A stretch of DNA of 64,000 bases from Arcobacter sp. F155 (GCF_004116455.1 NZ_PDJU01000007.1:1-64000), one strand, 5' to 3'; shown: positions 43,514 to 52,992, counted from the first letter of the stretch. Notes: generated from the sequence alone by a model not told the origin. Program-made: numbers and translations.

Positions 43514-45004
43514 TTAGTTATAAGAAGTTTTATCTTCTACGTCTTTAGTAGACTCAGGGTTATAAACACCTTTTTTCTCTGCTTCTTTTTTCCACTCTTG
43601 CATTAATCCATTTCTAAATTTCATTTTTTCTTCAATTAATTTTTCAAATGGTAATCCAATAATCTCTTGAGCTTGTTTTTTGTCTTTAATCTCAGGAGCT
43701 TTATAATCAGCAGCACCATATTTAGCTAATACTTTAGCTAATTTGATTCTTGCATCACCAGCTTTTCCTAAAGCAGTACCAAGAACTCTTAAAGTCTCTT
43801 CTGGTGCATGGAAGAATGCTGGGTGAGAAGCAACTGCGTAATCCCATCTCCATTGAGCATGTCTAATATCTTTTAAGATAGGAGCCATCTCTTCTTTAGT
43901 AGCACCAAGATCCCAAGCTTTTCCTGCTTCTAAGTGAGCTGCCGCAATAGCTTTCATAGCTTTTTTATGTAGCTCATTTTTTCTTTCTCTTTTTTCATTA
44001 ATATTAGCAAGTAATGATTTTTCACTTACTCTGTGACAATTCATACAAGATTTGTCCATGTTTTCTAATGGGTTACCAATGTTGTGGTCTGTATATTTAA
44101 TACCACCTTCTTGAACATATGGCATATGGCAATCTGCACAAGATACATTGTTTTTACCATGAGCACCTGTTTTCCACATTTCCCAACCTGGGTGTTGTGC
44201 TTTTAACATAGGTGTTTTAGAAACTTTATGTGTCCAATCTTTGAACTCCATATTGTCATAGTATTTTTCCATCTCTTCAACTAATGTACCTTCAGCCCAT
44301 GGTAAAGTAACAACTGCTGCTTTTTTACCATCTGCTAATGGAGTTTTTGCAAAGTAATACTCTACGTGACATTGTGCACAAACCATAGATCTCATATCTT
44401 GTTGAGTTGCTTCAGCTAATGATTTTTCACCTGCTGCTTTTAATCCCTCATCTAAATATTTTCTATTTACTTGAAGTTCCATTGTTTCTGGATTATGGCA
44501 ATCTACACAACCTATTGGATTAATGATATCTGAACCATATTTAGCCCATTTACCAGTATAATACTCCATATCACCATCTTTATCCATCATTCTAGGAACA
44601 TCAGGAGACTTACATGTCCAACATGCTGTTGGCATAGGACCTGTTTTCTCATCAACTGGACCACCAGTTCTTAGTGTATTTCTATTATCTTCTATTGCGT
44701 AGAAGTGCCCTCTAGGTGCATTATAATCTTTTGCAAAACCATAACCTGCCCATAATACAACTAACTCAGGATACTCTTTTAACATATCATGAATTTCATC
44801 AGAGTTTTTAGTTTGTTTCCAAGAATCAAACTGTCTTGGATAATGTTTTCTAAACTCTTCGTTTTTTGTTTCCCATCTATCTACTTTAGGAACCTCATTT
44901 AGTTTAACTTGTTCTTCTTTTTTCTCATTAATAGAAGCTACAAGAGCAGTCATTAGACCAATTGCAACTACACTTACTGCCATTAATATTTTGTATTTTT
45001 TCAT
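43514..45004 (-). CDS. nrfA: Ammonia-forming cytochrome c nitrite reductase catalytic subunit
   Basis: Pentaheme NrfA, which reduces nitrite to ammonium with six electrons in the periplasm. From the ATG at 45004 (after AGAGG; an upstream TTG is less likely) it has 496 residues with an N-terminal signal or anchor segment. The active-site heme motif CWTCK is at 128-132, followed by CXXCH at 166, 209, 289 and 320, as expected. The 16-residue loop H-containing motif SHPAFFHAPEETLRV lies nearer the C-terminus. It follows nrfH by 16 bases; nrfH passes electrons from menaquinol. A strong terminator follows. Confidence 0.97.
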   Translation of the reverse strand: MKKYKILMAVSVVAIGLMTALVASINEKKEEQVKLNEVPKVDRWETKNEEFRKHYPRQFDSWKQTKNSDEIHDMLKEYPELVVLWAGYGFAKDYNAPRGHFYAIEDNRNTLRTGGPVDEKTGPMPTACWTCKSPDVPRMMDKDGDMEYYTGKWAKYGSDIINPIGCVDCHNPETMELQVNRKYLDEGLKAAGEKSLAEATQQDMRSMVCAQCHVEYYFAKTPLADGKKAAVVTLPWAEGTLVEEMEKYYDNMEFKDWTHKVSKTPMLKAQHPGWEMWKTGAHGKNNVSCADCHMPYVQEGGIKYTDHNIGNPLENMDKSCMNCHRVSEKSLLANINEKRERKNELHKKAMKAIAAAHLEAGKAWDLGATKEEMAPILKDIRHAQWRWDYAVASHPAFFHAPEETLRVLGTALGKAGDARIKLAKVLAKYGAADYKAPEIKDKKQAQEIIGLPFEKLIEEKMKFRNGLMQEWKKEAEKKGVYNPESTKDVEDKTSYN

Positions 45005-45020
45005 AACAAACAACCTCTAC

Positions 45021-45557
45021 TTATTCTTTTACTTTAACACCAAGATTATATGGAGTTGATGTTAAACTTCTAACTTTTCCGTGTGGCACAAATTTGTGAC
45101 ACTCCCAACATTTACGACCATTCTCAAGACTTCCAACCTCTTCACTGTGATATTTGTCAGCATTCATTTTAAGTGTTGCATTTTCACTTGCATGACATCT
45201 AACACAGTTTGCTTGCACACGGCTTGCCCCATCATCACTTATGTGAATATTATTCTCATAAGTGTTAAGAGTGAATGCAACAGAGTGATTCCACCCATCT
45301 ATAGCTTTTGATTTGTATTTAGCTACAACATCCCCTACAGGTAAGTGACAATCAACACACCCTGCCACATTTTTATGTGAACTTTTTTCCCATGTTGCAT
45401 ACGCAGAATTCATCGTATGACAATTAATACAGGCTTTTGGATCACTTGACAAATATGACAACATATTTGATGCATAAACTGTGTAAACAAAAAGAGCTGA
45501 AGCAATTAGAAAACTTAAAATTGAACCGTAAACTACAATTTTTTTATTCTTCTCCAT
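45021..45557 (-). CDS. nrfH: NrfH tetraheme membrane quinol dehydrogenase
   Basis: NapC/NirT-family cytochrome that oxidises menaquinol and passes electrons to NrfA. 178 residues with one N-terminal membrane helix (about 8-30) and four CXXCH motifs at 43-47, 67-71, 118-122 and 150-154. The ATG at 45557 follows AGGA by six bases; a GTG one codon upstream is possible. First gene of the nrfHA unit. Its promoter carries an FNR/CRP-type box, fitting control by low oxygen or nitrosative signals. Confidence 0.95.
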   Translation of the reverse strand: MEKNKKIVVYGSILSFLIASALFVYTVYASNMLSYLSSDPKACINCHTMNSAYATWEKSSHKNVAGCVDCHLPVGDVVAKYKSKAIDGWNHSVAFTLNTYENNIHISDDGASRVQANCVRCHASENATLKMNADKYHSEEVGSLENGRKCWECHKFVPHGKVRSLTSTPYNLGVKVKE

Positions 45558-45581
45558 CACCTATCCTTTATTTACTTTGAA

Positions 45582-45623
45582 AGTATACAATTAGTTCTAT
45601 ATATTCAAATTGACATTAATCAA
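45582..45623 (-). promoter_or_regulatory. nrfHA promoter with FNR/CRP-type box
   Basis: TTGAC-ATTA-ATCAA (45610-45623, plus-strand reading) matches the FNR half-sites TTGAT-N4-ATCAA at 9 of 10 positions. On the minus strand an extended -10, TGTATACT, ends at 45582. With a start site seven bases further, the box centre lies at -41.5, the classical class II activator position. A perfect dyad TGAATG-AG-CATTCA (45629-45642) lies just upstream. Confidence 0.75.
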
Positions 45624-45730
45624 GAAATTGAATGAGCATTCATATATAGTTAAGTTTTTTTTATAATTAGAATGAGAAAGATTATTTTATTTTAAGTTGT
45701 GTTTTTGCTCATACATTCCATTTTAAGGCC

Positions 45731-45765
45731 TATTATAAGATTTGACATAAGTCAAACTTATAATA
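45731..45765. promoter_or_regulatory. Long palindrome with FNR/CRP-like core and paired TATAAT boxes
   Basis: The core TTTGAC-ATAA-GTCAAA is a perfect dyad; with one bulged A the symmetry continues outward into TATTATAAG and CTTATAATA, giving 15 paired bases per arm. TATAAT sits on both strands at mirror positions. There is no U-run, so it is not an obvious terminator. It lies in the gap of about 270 bases between nrfH and the MFS gene; apart from this and the nrfHA promoter nothing else is seen there. Confidence 0.6.
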
Positions 45766-45828
45766 AAAAGAAGAACTAAAATGTTAAGTTTTTTTATGTA
45801 ACTTTCTTGTAATTTTTAGAAATTTAGC

Positions 45829-47010
45829 TTAAATTCTTGATTTTAACCACTTATAATAAATAGCAACAAGAAAAAAAGCTGAGCCAAGGATTATAGTAAT
45901 AATTTTTAATGATACTAGTTCAGCCATTATTCCAATGAATAAAGTTGTTACAACTGTAGTTACCATAAAAATCATATCATTATAAGAGATTACTCTTCCT
46001 AAGTATTTATTATCAGTTTTTTCTTGCAATAAAGCATAAGTATAAGACCAAATAGTTGTTGTAGTAAAACCAACAAAGAATATTGCTATTAAAGAGATGT
46101 AGAAATTACTTTGAACTAATGCCCAGAAAATTATTGCTGAACCTTGAAAGATAAAGATATAAAGTAATCTATCTTTATTTACCCAATTTGAAATAATAAA
46201 AGGACCTATCATTAAAGCTGTTGCCCTAAGAGCATTTGTAAGTCCAATTGCAAGGGGAACAGAAATCACATATTTATACTCATTTTTAGCTAATAACGTC
46301 ACTATTGTATCAAAAATAGTAAGTCCCACAGAAGAGTGTAAAATTATTAGGTGAACTACCAACTTATTTCTCTTTAGATATAAAAAGCCATCTTTCATTA
46401 AAGACAAGATTTTCTCTTTTGTATGAATTACTTCTATTTTAAAATTGATATTTAAAAGTAGGATTATTGCAGCTAGTAGTATAAAGGCATCTATAATTAT
46501 AGCCCATTTTACACCAACTAGATTAACAACTATACCACTAAGAGCCATACCAGCAGCAAAAGTAAATGACCAAATAATAGAGTGAATTTCATTTGCTTTT
46601 TGTAAAGCTATCCCTGAAATTAGCTTTGGAAGAAGTGACATTTCAGTTGAGAAAAACATTGAAGCACTTGCCATTCTAATAAAAATAAAAATCATTAAAA
46701 GCCAAACCTCTTCTTTACTATCAATAGTTAAAAAAAGTAAGGTCATAAGAAGTTCCATTGATAAAAGGCTTATCATTAAAGGCTTTACTTTAAATTTATC
46801 AATAATAGCTCCAGAAAGTGGTGCTATTATAATTGCTGGTAAAAAGTGCATTGCAGTAACTACAGAAATTGCAAAAGCTGAAGAGTTAAATTGCACTAAC
46901 ATAGTATAAATAGCTACATTTGAAAACCAAGCAGCAAAGTATGCTACTAACTGTAAAAGAGACAATTGTCTAATTACAGTATAGTTTGTTAATAATTCAC
47001 GATAATTCAA
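45829..47010 (-). CDS. MFS transporter
   Basis: 393-residue major facilitator protein with about 12 hydrophobic segments, closest in style to the MFS_3/EntS-like exporters. The loop APLSGAIIDKFKVKPLM at about 63-79 fits the A-motif between helices 2 and 3. Substrate unknown. It starts at TTG and overlaps the 3' end of the molybdopterin oxidoreductase gene by 14 bases, so it is translated with it. It is the last gene of the long minus-strand run. Confidence 0.88.
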   Translation of the reverse strand: MNYRELLTNYTVIRQLSLLQLVAYFAAWFSNVAIYTMLVQFNSSAFAISVVTAMHFLPAIIIAPLSGAIIDKFKVKPLMISLLSMELLMTLLFLTIDSKEEVWLLMIFIFIRMASASMFFSTEMSLLPKLISGIALQKANEIHSIIWSFTFAAGMALSGIVVNLVGVKWAIIIDAFILLAAIILLLNINFKIEVIHTKEKILSLMKDGFLYLKRNKLVVHLIILHSSVGLTIFDTIVTLLAKNEYKYVISVPLAIGLTNALRATALMIGPFIISNWVNKDRLLYIFIFQGSAIIFWALVQSNFYISLIAIFFVGFTTTTIWSYTYALLQEKTDNKYLGRVISYNDMIFMVTTVVTTLFIGIMAELVSLKIITIILGSAFFLVAIYYKWLKSRI

Positions 47011-48706
47011 TTTCTACTAAAACCTCTTGAAATATAGCAGAGTATGCTTCTTGGTCAGTTAAAAAAGGTGTTACATAGTTTGCATATTTATTTCCAGAGT
47101 ATGCTAATACGCAATTTTCTTTTATATCTTCACTATTTTTTATTTTAATCTTTGTTTCTCCAAACTCAGATTTTAATAAAACCTCATCATCATTATTAAA
47201 ACCTAAAGATGGGTTTACATATAAATAGTTATCCACTTTAAATTGAGAGTTTAAAGAATCTTTTCTTTTAGCTGTTAAAAAATAGTATTGGTTCTGTTTT
47301 TTCTTTTCATATAATTCATTTACTTCTAGCTCTTCTATAAACTCAAAGTTTTCAATATACGAACTATCCTCAACTTTTGTATTTATATAATAGTCTAAAA
47401 TCTTTTCTTCATCATCAAGTTTTTCAAAATCAAATTTTTCATTTAGAAAGTTAGCTAAGTCATATTCACTTATACTATTTTCATCTTTCTTTTCTGTATA
47501 GTTTGAAATAGCTTTTAGCTCATGTCCATATGAAAGTCTCACATCTTTTTTTGTTAAAAATGAAGATGAAGGGATTATTAAATCTGCATATTTACTTGTT
47601 TCATTTAATACTGTTCCAAAAAATACAACAAAACTATTTTTTAGTCCTTCAATTACTTTCTTAGTATTTGGAGCAGTTACAACAGGATCTGTTCCTTGTA
47701 TAAATACTAAATCAAAGTTTGAAAAATCAACTGTTGGAAGAGCTATTTTCTTCTTTGCCTTTGAAACTAGCTGTTTATCATAACCATAAGAAGAGTCATC
47801 TAAATACCAAAGTCCACCCTTTTCTTTGTTGTGAACTCCTATATATCCTGCAAAAGAGTCAATTGTTCTAAAGATTTGAGCACCTTCATAATATTTTTGA
47901 GGTCCAAGTCCTAAAAGAATAGAAACACTTTTCCCTTCTATTAGCTCAAAGAACTTAGTTACTTCAGATAATGATACTCCTGTAGTATGTTCATATGAAA
48001 CTACTGGTTTAGACCTTGCTAAATCAAAAAACCAATCTGCACCTTCATGAGTAGAGATAAACTCTTCATCCTCTTGATTTGACATATGAGCAAATCTTGT
48101 TAGTAAAAGTGCTAAATCATGGTCTGTTTTTGGATTTATTTGTAAATGAAGTTCTGATTTTTTGGCAATCTTTGTTTTAATAGGGTCAATAGTTATAAAG
48201 GTTTTATCTTTTACAAGATTATACATATGAGATGAAGTTACTGTTAGATTTCTTCCCCAAGCAATTATCACATCACTATTAATAAGCTTCTCAATTGGTG
48301 GGTTTACATTTATTCCACCTCTTCCTTGTTCAATACCTAGTGAACCAATTGCATCGCAAAGGCTTCCTTTTGTAAGAGTTGAACCATACTTAGCAAAAAA
48401 AGTTTTTACGCAGTTTTGCATAATTCCTAGGTTTCCAGCACCTTTGTAAAATAGAGTTTTATCACTATTTGTATTTCTTAACTTTTCAACTAAAATATCT
48501 AAAGCTTCATCTAGATTAACTTCTTCATTTTTATAAAATGCTGTTTTTAAAAAGTCTTCTTTTAAAAGATTTGCAAAGTTTACACATAGTTTTTTATTTG
48601 TAACTAGATGATCACTACTACCTTTTATATTACCTTTTTCATCAACATACCCCTGACATGTATCATAACAGTCTAAAGGACATGCTACTAAATTATTTAA
48701 ATTCAA
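46997..48706 (-). CDS. Short molybdopterin-dependent oxidoreductase
   Basis: 569-residue cytoplasmic member of the molybdopterin (DMSO reductase/formate dehydrogenase) superfamily, with no Tat signal. N-terminal cysteines C9, C13, C17 and C41 have the spacing CX3CX3CX23C, suitable for a 4Fe-4S cluster. The body shows KGSLCDAIGS, IIAWGRNLTVTS, DPIKTKIAKKSELHLQ and LVFIQGTDPVVTAPN-type motifs of the family, and a small C-terminal MopB_C-like beta domain. It is shorter than respiratory members (usually 700 or more). It overlaps the HlyD-like gene upstream and the MFS gene downstream by 14 bases each. The substrate cannot be named. Confidence 0.88.
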   Translation of the reverse strand: MNLNNLVACPLDCYDTCQGYVDEKGNIKGSSDHLVTNKKLCVNFANLLKEDFLKTAFYKNEEVNLDEALDILVEKLRNTNSDKTLFYKGAGNLGIMQNCVKTFFAKYGSTLTKGSLCDAIGSLGIEQGRGGINVNPPIEKLINSDVIIAWGRNLTVTSSHMYNLVKDKTFITIDPIKTKIAKKSELHLQINPKTDHDLALLLTRFAHMSNQEDEEFISTHEGADWFFDLARSKPVVSYEHTTGVSLSEVTKFFELIEGKSVSILLGLGPQKYYEGAQIFRTIDSFAGYIGVHNKEKGGLWYLDDSSYGYDKQLVSKAKKKIALPTVDFSNFDLVFIQGTDPVVTAPNTKKVIEGLKNSFVVFFGTVLNETSKYADLIIPSSSFLTKKDVRLSYGHELKAISNYTEKKDENSISEYDLANFLNEKFDFEKLDDEEKILDYYINTKVEDSSYIENFEFIEELEVNELYEKKKQNQYYFLTAKRKDSLNSQFKVDNYLYVNPSLGFNNDDEVLLKSEFGETKIKIKNSEDIKENCVLAYSGNKYANYVTPFLTDQEAYSAIFQEVLVEIELS

Positions 48707-49400
48707 CTTTTACTAACCTAGAGAATACTTTTGGGTCAGGTACAACAATCTCTACTTTATATGATGATATGTGTTTTGAATCAGCAACTTTATATACTTT
48801 GTCTAACTTAATATTGCTTTTCTTACCATTTAAATAGATTTGTTTTGTTTTAATATCTGCTATATCATCAATAGGAACAAATATTTCTAATTTACCTTTT
48901 GATAAATCTTTCGCTTCATAAAGTAAAGTTCCAGGATTAACATAATCACCTTCTTTTACTGCAATATTATAGATATATCTATCTTTCTCTTTAAGCATTT
49001 TATTTTTAATACTATCTTTTAAGTTTGCAATTTTAACTTCAATATCTGCTTTAGTAGTTCTATAGTTTATTGCTTTTAATTTTTGAGAATCTTTTTCAAA
49101 GCCAGATTTAGATGATACTTGAAGCATTCTATTATAGTTTTTTTCTTCAATCTCTAGCATTTGAGATACTGCTTTTAATTTTACTTTTGATTGTTTTAAA
49201 TCTATTCTATCAACATATGAATCAATCTCTACAATTTTTGAATTATTTGCTTTTTTACCTTCAATCTCATCATTTACATATATAACCTTACCACTTACAG
49301 ATGCTTTTATTTCATAAGAGTTTACAGGTTCTAATTTTGCATAAAATTCATAAGCAAATAAAGAGTTAACTAAAAAAAGTAGTGCAAAAATATATTTCAT
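48693..49400 (-). CDS. HlyD-like periplasmic adaptor protein
   Basis: 235 residues with a signal peptide (about 1-16, ending SLFAYE) and no internal membrane anchor. A biotinyl-lipoyl-like half (VNSYEIKASVSGKVIYVND) is followed by an alpha-hairpin coiled coil (about 65-135) and the second lipoyl half (KEGDYVNPGTLLYEAKDL), the order of membrane fusion proteins in efflux systems. No outer-membrane channel gene is adjacent; the MFS protein two genes on might be its inner-membrane partner. It starts two bases after batD. Confidence 0.83.
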   Translation of the reverse strand: MKYIFALLFLVNSLFAYEFYAKLEPVNSYEIKASVSGKVIYVNDEIEGKKANNSKIVEIDSYVDRIDLKQSKVKLKAVSQMLEIEEKNYNRMLQVSSKSGFEKDSQKLKAINYRTTKADIEVKIANLKDSIKNKMLKEKDRYIYNIAVKEGDYVNPGTLLYEAKDLSKGKLEIFVPIDDIADIKTKQIYLNGKKSNIKLDKVYKVADSKHISSYKVEIVVPDPKVFSRLVKVEFK

Positions 49401-49402
49401 TT

Positions 49403-50872
49403 TTAACCTTTGATATCTAATTGTTTAACTAAAGAGATAATAGCTTTTTGTGTCCCTTTAAAATCCTTAGTCTTTTCACACTCAAATATTAATTCATCTA
49501 ATTGTGAATCATATTTCAAATAAGGAAGTAGTAACTTTAACATCTCTTCTTTAGTTTTGCATGACTTTAGTTTTTTTATTAGGGGTTTATCTTCTTTTGT
49601 CTTTTGTTTGTAAATCCTAGCATAAATATATAAACCAAATATTAATATTGTAACTAAACTTCCTAATGAAAAATATAGAAGTTTATCTTTTAAAGTTATA
49701 CTTTTTTCAATAACTTTTTCTATCTCTTTAGGCTCATTTGATTTTTCTAACTTAGAACTTATTTCTTGTTTATTTAGTGAGTTTACTTTTACTTTAAACT
49801 CTTTTGTTTCTTTCTCTATAACTTTTTTTTGTGTTTTATCAAAATATCTTAGTTTAAAACTTGGTATAGTAATTGAAGAAGAAGGAACAATTGAAAATAT
49901 TTTTTCATAACTTCCTTCAAAACCTTTTTTAGAATATGCTGTTTTTATTTGAGGTTTATTATCATAAATAGTTGCATTTTGAATATCAAGTTTAAAATCT
50001 TCAAGGTCATCAAAATTTCCAACTCCTTTGATATCTAATTTTAATGATACAGATTCACCCTCTTTAATCTCAGTTTTATCAATAGTTGCATTTATATCAA
50101 AATCACCTATTAGATTTACACTCTTAGGTAAAGGCTTAATATCAAAATCTAAAGAGTTAGAATAAACTCTTTTTTCAACAGGAACACTTAAAAAAGAGAA
50201 ATTCCCATAGTTTGAGTTTTGATTTACTAGCTGAACAATTATTGCTAAAGGATTGACTTTTAACTTTCCTTCTTTTTGAGGAAAAAGTAAATACTCTAAC
50301 TCTTGAACAATATAACCATTTTCTTCATATCTTCTATTTTTATTATCAACTTTTTTATACCAAAAGTTCTCAAAATGTGGTGGTTCAAATCCTAAGTTTG
50401 TTATTTGCAAACTCTTTTTATATTTAAAAATAAGTTTTAATAAAATATCTTCACCCACATAAGCTTCTTGTTTTGAAGCGTTCAATTGTAAATCAAAATT
50501 ATTAGAGATAGTTTTATTAACTATTCTTTGAGTGATTTTTCTTGAAGGAGATTGAATTTCAACTCCATCTATTTCAAAAGTAAAAGAAGGAATAGTAAAA
50601 TCTTTTTGAGGTAGGATTTGAAACTTTTGGCTTATTTTTTCACTATAGTTACCATTGATTATCTGTAAAGACCTAGATGTTCCTAAGTTTTGTACAACAT
50701 AAGAGTCTATTTTTTCTATTTTTGGAAATTTTATTGAACTACCAGTAACTTCAAGCTCAAAAGTAAAAGGTTCCCCTTTTACAAATGAATTTGCAGAGTT
50801 AAGATTAACACTTGAAAACAATTCTAAAGTTAATATAAAAATAATAATTAAAGATTTAACTACTGTTTTCAT
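49403..50872 (-). CDS. batD: BatD-family protein
   Basis: 489 residues: signal peptide (about 1-20), repeated beta-sandwich domains to about 365 with the family phrases FVKGEPFTFELEVTG, YVGEDILLKLIFKYK and EIKEGESVSLKLDIKG, one membrane helix at about 400-418, and a cytoplasmic helical tail. BatD (oxygen-tolerance) proteins usually occur with BatA/B/C/E and a MoxR ATPase, none of which is seen here. The ATG overlaps the flhA stop by one base (TAATG), so it is translated behind flagellar genes. Role in this setting unknown. Confidence 0.88.
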   Translation of the reverse strand: MKTVVKSLIIIFILTLELFSSVNLNSANSFVKGEPFTFELEVTGSSIKFPKIEKIDSYVVQNLGTSRSLQIINGNYSEKISQKFQILPQKDFTIPSFTFEIDGVEIQSPSRKITQRIVNKTISNNFDLQLNASKQEAYVGEDILLKLIFKYKKSLQITNLGFEPPHFENFWYKKVDNKNRRYEENGYIVQELEYLLFPQKEGKLKVNPLAIIVQLVNQNSNYGNFSFLSVPVEKRVYSNSLDFDIKPLPKSVNLIGDFDINATIDKTEIKEGESVSLKLDIKGVGNFDDLEDFKLDIQNATIYDNKPQIKTAYSKKGFEGSYEKIFSIVPSSSITIPSFKLRYFDKTQKKVIEKETKEFKVKVNSLNKQEISSKLEKSNEPKEIEKVIEKSITLKDKLLYFSLGSLVTILIFGLYIYARIYKQKTKEDKPLIKKLKSCKTKEEMLKLLLPYLKYDSQLDELIFECEKTKDFKGTQKAIISLVKQLDIKG

Positions 50873-52992
50873 TAAAAGTCTAATGTTCCTTCTATTGCAA
50901 AGTTAGCTTTTGAATCAAGTTCTGCATGGGATAATACTGCAACTTGAAGTCCAAACTTCTCATAAATTTCAGAGATTCTTTTTCTTAGCATTGGATCAAC
51001 AACCATTGCAACCTTACCAAAGCCTTTTGTCTCTATTTGCTCTAATAACTCTTTTGTTTTAGTTACTAAGTTATTAATTTCAGCAATTGAAAGCATTAAC
51101 TGAGAAACGCCATGCTGTTCTTGTAGTTTTCCAATAAATTGCTGTTCAATTTCAGGTTTTATTGTAACAATATGAAGAGTATCATCAGTATCTTTAAATC
51201 TATTTGTAATAAGTCTGTATAACTTACTTCTTACATGTTCAAGTAATACATCAGGAGCTTTCGTAAACTCTGCAATATCTGCAACTGCTTCAATAATTGT
51301 TAACATATCAACAATAGGTATTTTCTCATGAAGTAAATCTCTACATACTTTTAATAATGCTCCATAAGAAGTCACTTTCATAGCCTCTTCAATAACAATT
51401 GGGAAGTCTTTTTTAAGCCTTTCAACAATATCAACTATATCTTGTCTTGTAATAATATCTTCTGCATGTTTCTTAATAAGTTCAGAAATATGTGTTGAGA
51501 TAATTGTTGGAGCATCTACAACTGTAAATCCATTCATTAATGCATCATCTTTTTGTGACTCTTCAATCCAAACTGCATCAAGATTAAACACAGGCTCTTT
51601 TACTTTAAGACCCTTTAGTTTTCCTGGAATTCCACCCATAGCAAGAAGTTTTTCAACTTCAACTTTACCTTTAGTTAATGGTATTCTTTTTAAATAAAGC
51701 TCATACTCATTTGAAGGTAAATTTGCATCATCTGAAATTCTAATTTGAGGAATAACAAATCCTAAGTCAGCTGCAATTGTTTTTCTAATAGCTTTAATCT
51801 TATCAAGAAGCTCTGAATTTCCTTGAACTAATTGTAAAAGTCTAATTCCAAGTTTAAGCTCAAGAACATCCATTTTCATGATATTTTCCATTACTTGGTT
51901 TTCATCTGGAGCTGATTCTTGTTTTTTCTTCTCTTTTAATGCTTCAATATCTGATTTATCATCAATTGATTTTGCTTTCTTAGTAGTCTCTGGTGTAAAT
52001 AATCTTGTAAGTGCATTATCTTTCCCATCTTCTATCATTGAAATTGTATATCCAATTGAAGCTAATACTAATCCCATAACAACTAAAATTCCTGTTGGGA
52101 ACCCTGGAACAAAACCAAAGAAAATAAGACCTACTCCAACTAGAATCAATGATTTTGAGTCTTTAACTAATTGAGAAACAGATTGATTTGCAAACTTATC
52201 TTCATCCATATTTGAACGAGTAATAATTACAGCAGTTGCAGTTGAAAGAATTAATGCTGGAAGTTGAGCTACTAAACCATCACCAATAGTTAAAATTGTA
52301 TATATTTCACCACTTTGTGCAACTGTCATATCATGTTGGAACAAACCAATAAGTAGTCCACCAATTAAGTTTACTAAAGTAATAATAATACCAGCAACGG
52401 CATCACCTTTTACAAACTTTGAAGACCCATCCATCGCTCCATAGAAGTTAGCATCAGAAATTAGTTCTTTTCTTCTTACTTGAGCTTCTTTATCATCTAT
52501 AAAGCCTGCATTTAAGTCTGCATCAATTGCCATTTGTTTACCAGGCATAGAATCAAGTGTAAATCTTGCAGTAACCTCAGCAACTCTTGTTGCACCTTTT
52601 GTAACAACCATAAAGTTAATAAGTACTAAAATAATAAATACAATAATACCAATAACCATATTTCCACCAACAACAAATTCTCCAAAGGCTGAAATAATGG
52701 AACTTACAGAGTCTGGGCCATTATGTCCCTCACTTAGAATTGACCTAGTTGTAGCAATATTTAAAGATAGTCTAAAAAGAGCTAATATTAAAATAATTGT
52801 AGGAAAAGTCGTAAGGTCTGAGGGTCTTTGTATATATAAAGAAATTAATAATATTAATAAAGATAAAGACAAAGATATAATTAAAAAAAAGTCTAGTACC
52901 CCTTTTGGTAGAGGTACTATGATAATCATCAGTATTGCAACAAAAAGTGCAACAACAAATAAGTCTTTAGAAAACAGTCTTTTTATATTCAT
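50872..52992 (-). CDS. flhA: Flagellar export apparatus protein FlhA
   Basis: 706-residue core of the flagellar type III export gate. About eight membrane segments in the first 320 residues include the conserved ALFRLSLNIATTRSIL and the cytoplasmic FHIPEP-family loop TARFTLDSMPGKQMAIDADLNAG (partly quoted across positions about 140-165). The large C-terminal domain (from about 345) docks export substrates and chaperones. Length is normal. Downstream of flgL by 13 bases; batD follows directly. Confidence 0.97.
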   Translation of the reverse strand: MNIKRLFSKDLFVVALFVAILMIIIVPLPKGVLDFFLIISLSLSLLILLISLYIQRPSDLTTFPTIILILALFRLSLNIATTRSILSEGHNGPDSVSSIISAFGEFVVGGNMVIGIIVFIILVLINFMVVTKGATRVAEVTARFTLDSMPGKQMAIDADLNAGFIDDKEAQVRRKELISDANFYGAMDGSSKFVKGDAVAGIIITLVNLIGGLLIGLFQHDMTVAQSGEIYTILTIGDGLVAQLPALILSTATAVIITRSNMDEDKFANQSVSQLVKDSKSLILVGVGLIFFGFVPGFPTGILVVMGLVLASIGYTISMIEDGKDNALTRLFTPETTKKAKSIDDKSDIEALKEKKKQESAPDENQVMENIMKMDVLELKLGIRLLQLVQGNSELLDKIKAIRKTIAADLGFVIPQIRISDDANLPSNEYELYLKRIPLTKGKVEVEKLLAMGGIPGKLKGLKVKEPVFNLDAVWIEESQKDDALMNGFTVVDAPTIISTHISELIKKHAEDIITRQDIVDIVERLKKDFPIVIEEAMKVTSYGALLKVCRDLLHEKIPIVDMLTIIEAVADIAEFTKAPDVLLEHVRSKLYRLITNRFKDTDDTLHIVTIKPEIEQQFIGKLQEQHGVSQLMLSIAEINNLVTKTKELLEQIETKGFGKVAMVVDPMLRKRISEIYEKFGLQVAVLSHAELDSKANFAIEGTLDF

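Noticed and set aside
45561-45828. Short ORFs in the nrfH upstream gap
   Set aside because: Only frames of about ten codons or fewer were found, none with a Shine-Dalgarno sequence.
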